Of a stretch of DNA of 64,000 nt, positions 60,052 through 64,000 are shown one piece after another. Position numbers and translations under genes: made by a program. The stretch's first letter is position 1. Every line of letters starts with the position of its first letter. The notes under the pieces were generated by a model. The model did not search any database. It was not told the origin of the DNA and saw nothing but the letters and a program-made list of their open reading frames with translations. Source of the stretch: Elusimicrobiota bacterium (GTDB lineage Bacteria; Elusimicrobiota; Elusimicrobia; F11); NCBI GenBank assembly GCA_022072025.1, contig JAJVIP010000009.1, positions 62,001-126,000 of the forward strand. Reading direction: 5' to 3'.

Positions 60052-61312
60052 CAATCGAAAAACGGATATCACAAGGAAACTCTCTTCGGCCACATGCGCT
60101 TTGTTGGGGGCCCTTCCGGCAGCGCATGCCAATGAACAAGAAAAAAGTTGGGCGGTTGATACAGCCGTCCTCCATTACTCGGAAGCGGACAATCGCGTGC
60201 AAGCCATCGAACCTGTTATTGAATTCAAAAAACAATTTCGAGAAGGCCGCGAAGGCACTGTGAAATTAACATTGGACGTTCTAACGGGCGCAACGCCCAA
60301 CGGGGCCACGGCCACAAACACCGCTCAAACTTTTACGCGCCCTTCTGGAAGCGGAAGCTACACGGTTCCGGCGGGAGAAATTCCGTTGGACGATACTTTT
60401 CATGACACCCGCGTGGCTTTAAATGGGTCTTGGAAGCATCCGCTGAGTCGCCTCAGCGTGTTGACTCTGGGCGCCAACTTCTCCAAGGAATATGACTTTC
60501 TTTCCATGGGAGCCAGTGCGCTTATCTCAAGGGATTTCAATCAAAAAAACACCACATTGACATTCGGTCTTTCCAGTGAGGTTGATCAAATTGATCCGGT
60601 GGGAGGCGTTCCCGTTCCGTTTGCCAATACGGTGGCCTCGGGTTTATCTCAACCCCGTCAAGGAGCAGGGGATAACAAAACCCTTATTGACGCGATATTG
60701 GGTGTTACGCAAATCATCAATCGCCGCACGCTCATGCAGTTAAATTATTCTCTCAGCAGCGCGAGCGGTTATTTAAATGATCCTTATAAATTCCTGAGCC
60801 GTGTTGATCCGAACACGGGGTCCACGGTCGACTATGTCTATGAAAGCCGTCCGGACAGTCGAACCAAACATGCGCTCTATTGGTTGACCCGGTATCATCT
60901 CAATCGAGATGTGGTGAGCGTCTCTTATCGATATTTCTTCGATGATTGGGGTATCAACTCACACACGGTGGACCTCAATTACAATTGGAAGTTTTCTGAG
61001 AAACAATATCTCGAGCCCCGATTTCGGTTTTATAACCAATCGGAGGCCGACTTCTTCCATGTGAACTTATTGAGCGGGACGCCCCTTCCAACGGAGGCCA
61101 GCGCGGATTATCGGTTGGCCAAATTTAATGGACTGACCTATGGGCTTAAGTGGGGACTCAATTTGCCCAAAGGGCGTGAACTCATATTCCGTTTGGAATA
61201 TTACACCCAAGTGGGGGACAGCGATCCGGCTTCAGCGATTGGAATCCAAAAGGGGTTGGATTTGTATCCCGATCTTAAGGCCACCATCGCTCAGGTCCAA
61301 TATCGGTTCTAA
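60038..61312 (+). CDS. DUF3570 outer membrane beta-barrel protein
   Basis: 424 residues from GTG 60038, chosen because GGAGGT lies 8 bases upstream and a signal peptide follows (KLSSATCALLGALPAAHA). The DUF3570 pattern is clear: VDTAVLHYSEADNRVQAIEPVIEFKK, TLKLTLDVLTGATPNGA, WKHPLSRLSVLTLGANFSKEYDF, and the end YPDLKATIAQVQYRF with terminal aromatic residue. Barrel of about 14-16 strands. It overlaps the DUF4266 gene by 14 bases and always-linked occurrence of these two families is known; their joint role is not. Confidence 0.88.
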   Translation: MDVTNNRKTDITRKLSSATCALLGALPAAHANEQEKSWAVDTAVLHYSEADNRVQAIEPVIEFKKQFREGREGTVKLTLDVLTGATPNGATATNTAQTFTRPSGSGSYTVPAGEIPLDDTFHDTRVALNGSWKHPLSRLSVLTLGANFSKEYDFLSMGASALISRDFNQKNTTLTFGLSSEVDQIDPVGGVPVPFANTVASGLSQPRQGAGDNKTLIDAILGVTQIINRRTLMQLNYSLSSASGYLNDPYKFLSRVDPNTGSTVDYVYESRPDSRTKHALYWLTRYHLNRDVVSVSYRYFFDDWGINSHTVDLNYNWKFSEKQYLEPRFRFYNQSEADFFHVNLLSGTPLPTEASADYRLAKFNGLTYGLKWGLNLPKGRELIFRLEYYTQVGDSDPASAIGIQKGLDLYPDLKATIAQVQYRF

Positions 61313-61314
61313 AT

Positions 61315-62277
61315 ATGAATATCTTGGGGCTTGCTCCCAATACCAAAATGTTCAAAACCGAGGGGTTCTTAAAAGGAACCTTTGAAGCCATGCATTGTGG
61401 TTGTGAAGTTCTCATGGACACGGAGGATATTGACCTGGCCAGAGAATTGGTGACATTGGCGGCGGAGGAAGCTCATCGGATTGAGAAAAAATTCAGCCGT
61501 TATGTGTCTGGAAACATTGTTGATTTGATCAACAAAAGCGAGGGACGGGTGGTTGAGGTCGATGATGAAACGGCCCTTTTGCTTAATTTCTCGGCACGTT
61601 GTTATGAGTTAAGTGGCGGCCTGTTTGACATTACCTCAGGGATATTACGCAAAGCGTGGAAATTTGATGGCAAAAGCTCCTTGCCGAATGAATCTCAAGT
61701 GAAAGAGTTGCTCGCCTTGGTGGGTTGGAACAAAGTCAAGTGGACTCCCAACCAACTCCAACTTCAACCGGGCATGGAAATTGACTTGGGCGGAATTGGA
61801 AAAGAATATGCGGTGGACCGCGTATTGAAATTGATCCAACAGAAAACAAAATCAAGTGTGTTGGTTAATTTCGGAGGTGATATCGCGGCGGGGGGGCCGC
61901 GAAAGGACGGCCAGCCATGGAGGGTGGGAATCGAAAAGGCCGATCAAGTCGATCAAGCCAGTGGAATTGTTGAGTTGAAGGAAGGCGCCATTGCCACCAG
62001 CGGCGACTCAAAAAAATTCGTCCAAATCGGGAATAAAAAACTTGGTCATATTTTAAACCCACGGAACGGTTGGCCGGTTCAAGGGGGCCCGAGGTCTGTT
62101 ACGGTGGCGGCGTCGACCTGCACGGAGGCGGGGTTTTTCTCCACTGTGGGTATGTTGAATGGAGAACAAGCAGAAACATTTTTGAAGGAATCCGGCGTAC
62201 AGCATTGGTGTCTTTCAGATAATACAGTGGGGAGGTCGCCGAAGGCGACTCGCCGAGGAGGGTCAGGAGGGTTATGA
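61315..62277 (+). CDS. apbE: ApbE-type FAD:protein FMN transferase
   Basis: 320 residues. ApbE signatures: EKKFSRYVSGNIVDLIN, FDITSGILRKAWKF, DLGGIGKEYAVDRVLKL, VNFGGDIAAGG, AIATSGDSKKF, HILNPRNGWPVQGGP. Transfers FMN to Ser/Thr of exported proteins. It lacks a recognisable signal peptide or lipobox, unlike most ApbE. The last 15 residues (GRSPKATRRGGSGGL) are encoded by a palindromic sequence (62235-62249) and look like an inserted tail. Overlaps TlpA by ATGA. Confidence 0.92.
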   Translation: MNILGLAPNTKMFKTEGFLKGTFEAMHCGCEVLMDTEDIDLARELVTLAAEEAHRIEKKFSRYVSGNIVDLINKSEGRVVEVDDETALLLNFSARCYELSGGLFDITSGILRKAWKFDGKSSLPNESQVKELLALVGWNKVKWTPNQLQLQPGMEIDLGGIGKEYAVDRVLKLIQQKTKSSVLVNFGGDIAAGGPRKDGQPWRVGIEKADQVDQASGIVELKEGAIATSGDSKKFVQIGNKKLGHILNPRNGWPVQGGPRSVTVAASTCTEAGFFSTVGMLNGEQAETFLKESGVQHWCLSDNTVGRSPKATRRGGSGGL

Positions 62278-62783
62278 ATAAGAAAATATTTCTATGCGCG
62301 TTGGCATTAAATTTCGGGGGGTTTTCTCAAGCCGCCTTTATCAATGATCCAGCCCCCGCGTTTGCTCTTAAAAGCATGGACGGTAAAGAAGTCAAATTAA
62401 GTGACTTTGACGGAATGGTGGTGTTGGTCAATTTTTGGGCCAGTTGGTGCCCTCCCTGTAAAAAGGAATTCCCTGAACTCAATGAATTGGCGAATGAATA
62501 CAAAGGGCAGGGCGCGAAGGTGGTGGGTATCAACTTGGACAAAAGCGTAAGCCGCGTGGAGAAATTCTTGGAGAAGGTGGGAAGCAAACCCGATGCCATG
62601 ATTATATTGCTCGATCCCGACTCCAAAGTGGTGGCGAACTATGTGGCGCGTTCGATGCCTTCTTCATTTATTGTCGATAAAAATGGGGTCATTCGTTATG
62701 TTCATTTCGGATTCAACGATAAAGACCCTCTAAAATGGCGCAGTGAAATCAATGGCCTGTTGGCCGAAGAGAGGAAAAAATGA
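62274..62783 (+). CDS. TlpA-like periplasmic thioredoxin
   Basis: 169 residues, start overlapping the ApbE stop. Signal peptide 1-20 (IFLCALALNFGGFSQA). Thioredoxin fold with the active site NFWASWCPPCKKEFPEL and cis-Pro region RSMPSSFIVDKNG. Reduces disulfides in the periplasm using electrons from CcdA (next gene, ATGA overlap). Confidence 0.93.
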   Translation: MNKKIFLCALALNFGGFSQAAFINDPAPAFALKSMDGKEVKLSDFDGMVVLVNFWASWCPPCKKEFPELNELANEYKGQGAKVVGINLDKSVSRVEKFLEKVGSKPDAMIILLDPDSKVVANYVARSMPSSFIVDKNGVIRYVHFGFNDKDPLKWRSEINGLLAEERKK

Positions 62784-63490
62784 GCCCCTGGATGGCGTTT
62801 ACGGCTGGATTTATTTCATTTCTGTCCCCTTGTGTGTTGCCTTTGATTCCTTCCTACGTGGGCTTCATTACCGGTATGTCGTTTGCAGATTTAACGAATG
62901 AAGCCAACCGGGACAAAGCTCTTCGCGTCACCATCGTCAATTCTCTTCTCTTTATAGGCGGGTTTTCGCTCGTGTTTGTGGCATTGGGCGCGACGGCAAC
63001 GGCGGTGGGAAGCGCTCTGAACCAGTACCAGAATATTATTCGTATTGTGGGCGGAATTCTCGTGGTGATTTTGGGCATCCATTTCACCGGACTCATTAAT
63101 ATTAAATTCCTTCAAATTGAAAAGCGGGTTCACCTTCAAAGCCGGCCGGTGGGATATTTGGGAGCGGTATTGATTGGAATGGCCTTTGCCGCGGGTTGGA
63201 CGCCTTGTATCGGTCCCATCTTGGGCTCTATTCTCATGGTGGCCGCCACGGAAGCGGAAATTTGGAAAGGAGTTACCATGCTTTCCTTTTATTCTTTGGG
63301 GTTTGGGCTTCCCTTTTTTATTTCAGCCGTGCTGCTCAATCGTTTTTTAACCACCTACAGGAAATTTAATCGGTACATTCCTATGATTGTCGTGGCCAGC
63401 GGCGTGTTGCTTATCATTATTGGCCTCTTGATCATGACCAACAACCTCAGTATGGTCGGCTTGGTCCTCACCGACTGGTTTTCGGATTAA
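62780..63490 (+). CDS. ccdA: CcdA-family thiol-disulfide electron transporter
   Basis: 236 residues, six membrane helices with the two conserved cysteines: SPCVLPLIPSYVGF and GWTPCIGPILGSIL. Moves electrons from cytoplasmic thioredoxin to periplasmic TlpA. Last gene of the operon; a 7-bp hairpin beginning in its stop codon separates it from the convergent TrkA-C gene. Confidence 0.94.
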   Translation: MSPWMAFTAGFISFLSPCVLPLIPSYVGFITGMSFADLTNEANRDKALRVTIVNSLLFIGGFSLVFVALGATATAVGSALNQYQNIIRIVGGILVVILGIHFTGLINIKFLQIEKRVHLQSRPVGYLGAVLIGMAFAAGWTPCIGPILGSILMVAATEAEIWKGVTMLSFYSLGFGLPFFISAVLLNRFLTTYRKFNRYIPMIVVASGVLLIIIGLLIMTNNLSMVGLVLTDWFSD

Positions 63491-63506
63491 CCGCTATTGA
63501 GCGGTT
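63489..63506. terminator. Bidirectional hairpin between ccdA and the convergent gene
   Basis: AACCGCT-ATTG-AGCGGTT, a perfect 7-bp stem. It overlaps the stop codons of both convergent genes (63490 and 63494). A T-run (GGGTTTTTGCTTTTT) follows on the plus strand. Confidence 0.7.
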
Positions 63507-64000
63507 AGGAGGGTTTTTGCTTTTTCGAGTTCGTCGGGATCTCCGAGAATAACCAGAACATCGTCTGCCAAAAGCGGTGTATCGGGGCCGGGGTTGGCCA
63601 TGTGTTTTCCTCCCCGATAAATAGCCACCAAGGTGGCCCCGGTCTGTTCGCGCAATTTAATTTCGCGCACCGTTTGGCCGCAGGCACGGGAGGCTTCTCC
63701 CAATTTAACCTGATCTGTTATGTCGACCAAAAGCAGAGATCGGTCCCCTGACATCAACACCGCTTGCCGTGTGGGTTCGCTCGTGGCCAAACCTGTGATT
63801 TGATCCAATCTTTCTTCCAGCCATTCCTTTCCGTGGGCCCATCTTTTTTTAAATACATGGCGGATTCCGAGGATAAAGATGAGTCCCAAAATCGTGTACA
63901 CCGTGCCCTCCAAAAGGGGGGCGCTGGCCGCGAGAAAGGTATAAATAAGAAAATTTATTGTTAGGAAATCCAGGGCGTTATAAAACGCATGGATGTCGAT
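63494..64000 (-). CDS. Membrane protein with TrkA-C (RCK_C) domain, 5' end outside window
   Basis: The frame is open without a stop from 63494 to the window edge, about 168 residues. It begins in membrane helices (DFLTINFLIYTFLAASAPLL, TVYTILGLIFILGI), has a basic linker (FKKRWAHGKEWLEERL) and a C-terminal TrkA-C-like domain (KLREQTGATLVAIYRGG, ADDVLVILGDPDELEKAKTLL). This suggests a K+ channel or cation:proton antiporter. The missing N-terminus prevents a firm assignment. Confidence 0.75.
   Translation of the reverse strand: MDIHAFYNALDFLTINFLIYTFLAASAPLLEGTVYTILGLIFILGIRHVFKKRWAHGKEWLEERLDQITGLATSEPTRQAVLMSGDRSLLLVDITDQVKLGEASRACGQTVREIKLREQTGATLVAIYRGGKHMANPGPDTPLLADDVLVILGDPDELEKAKTLLTAQ

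Noticed and set aside
1-64000. CRISPR arrays, rRNA, tRNA, prophage, integrase or IS transposase genes
   Set aside because: None seen by eye on either strand; the only mobile-type sequences are the non-coding palindromic elements.

Overview
The window looks like chromosomal DNA from a Gram-negative, probably facultatively anaerobic bacterium. Evidence for an outer membrane: several beta-barrel proteins, TolC-type channels, a patatin/Omp85 fusion and a full aminoarabinose (arn) lipid A modification set. Evidence for respiratory flexibility: a cytochrome c nitrite reductase (nrfHA), periplasmic thiol machinery, tandem universal-stress protein, Dps and hypoxia-type regulatory boxes. No rRNA, tRNA or CRISPR array was seen. 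The phylum cannot be fixed from the sequence alone; a lineage such as Elusimicrobiota is a low-confidence guess.

Layout. 1-3337: secreted asparaginase and aspartase (minus strand), a small Cys-rich periplasmic protein and a membrane protein, with two DosR/NarL-like palindromes. 3361-10297: an envelope cluster (patatin-Omp85, three small beta-barrels, a second Cys-rich protein, a 766-residue W/Y/G-rich secreted protein). 10.4-17 kb: sulfate-binding protein, VIT1-type transporter, ACT protein, a 66-residue protein, diguanylate cyclase, AI-2E family permease, split YeeE/YedE pair, lipoprotein. 17.2-24.1 kb: ECF sigma, anti-sigma, Spy/CpxP-like protein, TolC, adaptor, MacB, MscS. 24.2-34.3 kb: TolC-RND pair, universal stress protein, nrfHA, SulP transporter. 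34.4-38.5 kb (minus): a five-gene CBS/YceI/beta-barrel/START operon and a Crp/Fnr regulator. 38.5-48.3 kb: surface glycan genes with five multi-pass GT39-like proteins. 48.4-59.4 kb: Dps, arnBC-A(split)-DT, and two convergent two-component systems. 59.4-63.5 kb: VOC protein, DUF4266, DUF3570, ApbE, TlpA, CcdA. The last gene runs off the right edge.

Main discovery. Six perfect copies of the palindrome TATGA-N6-TCATA occur, all intergenic (12770, 14076, 17071, 24106, 28883, 37788). In three plus-strand cases the palindrome centre lies exactly 32 bp from the centre of a TATNNT hexamer, and in one minus-strand case 32 bp from TAAAAT; this is the geometry of a class II CRP/FNR-activated promoter. 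The Crp/Fnr-family regulator encoded at 37831-38493 has the recognition-helix residues Val-Glu-xxx-Arg, which fit a TGA core without the extra G of the CRP site. A regulon linking efflux, stress protein, c-di-GMP synthesis and a lipid-handling operon is therefore predicted.

Other points of interest are palindromic MITE-like elements that supply stop codons to upstream genes, an exported aspartase, a DUF4266/DUF3570/ApbE/TlpA/CcdA operon with a Cys-tailed lipoprotein, a split ArnA, and a histidine kinase that has lost its HAMP domain. No stretch longer than 300 bases lacks a gene.
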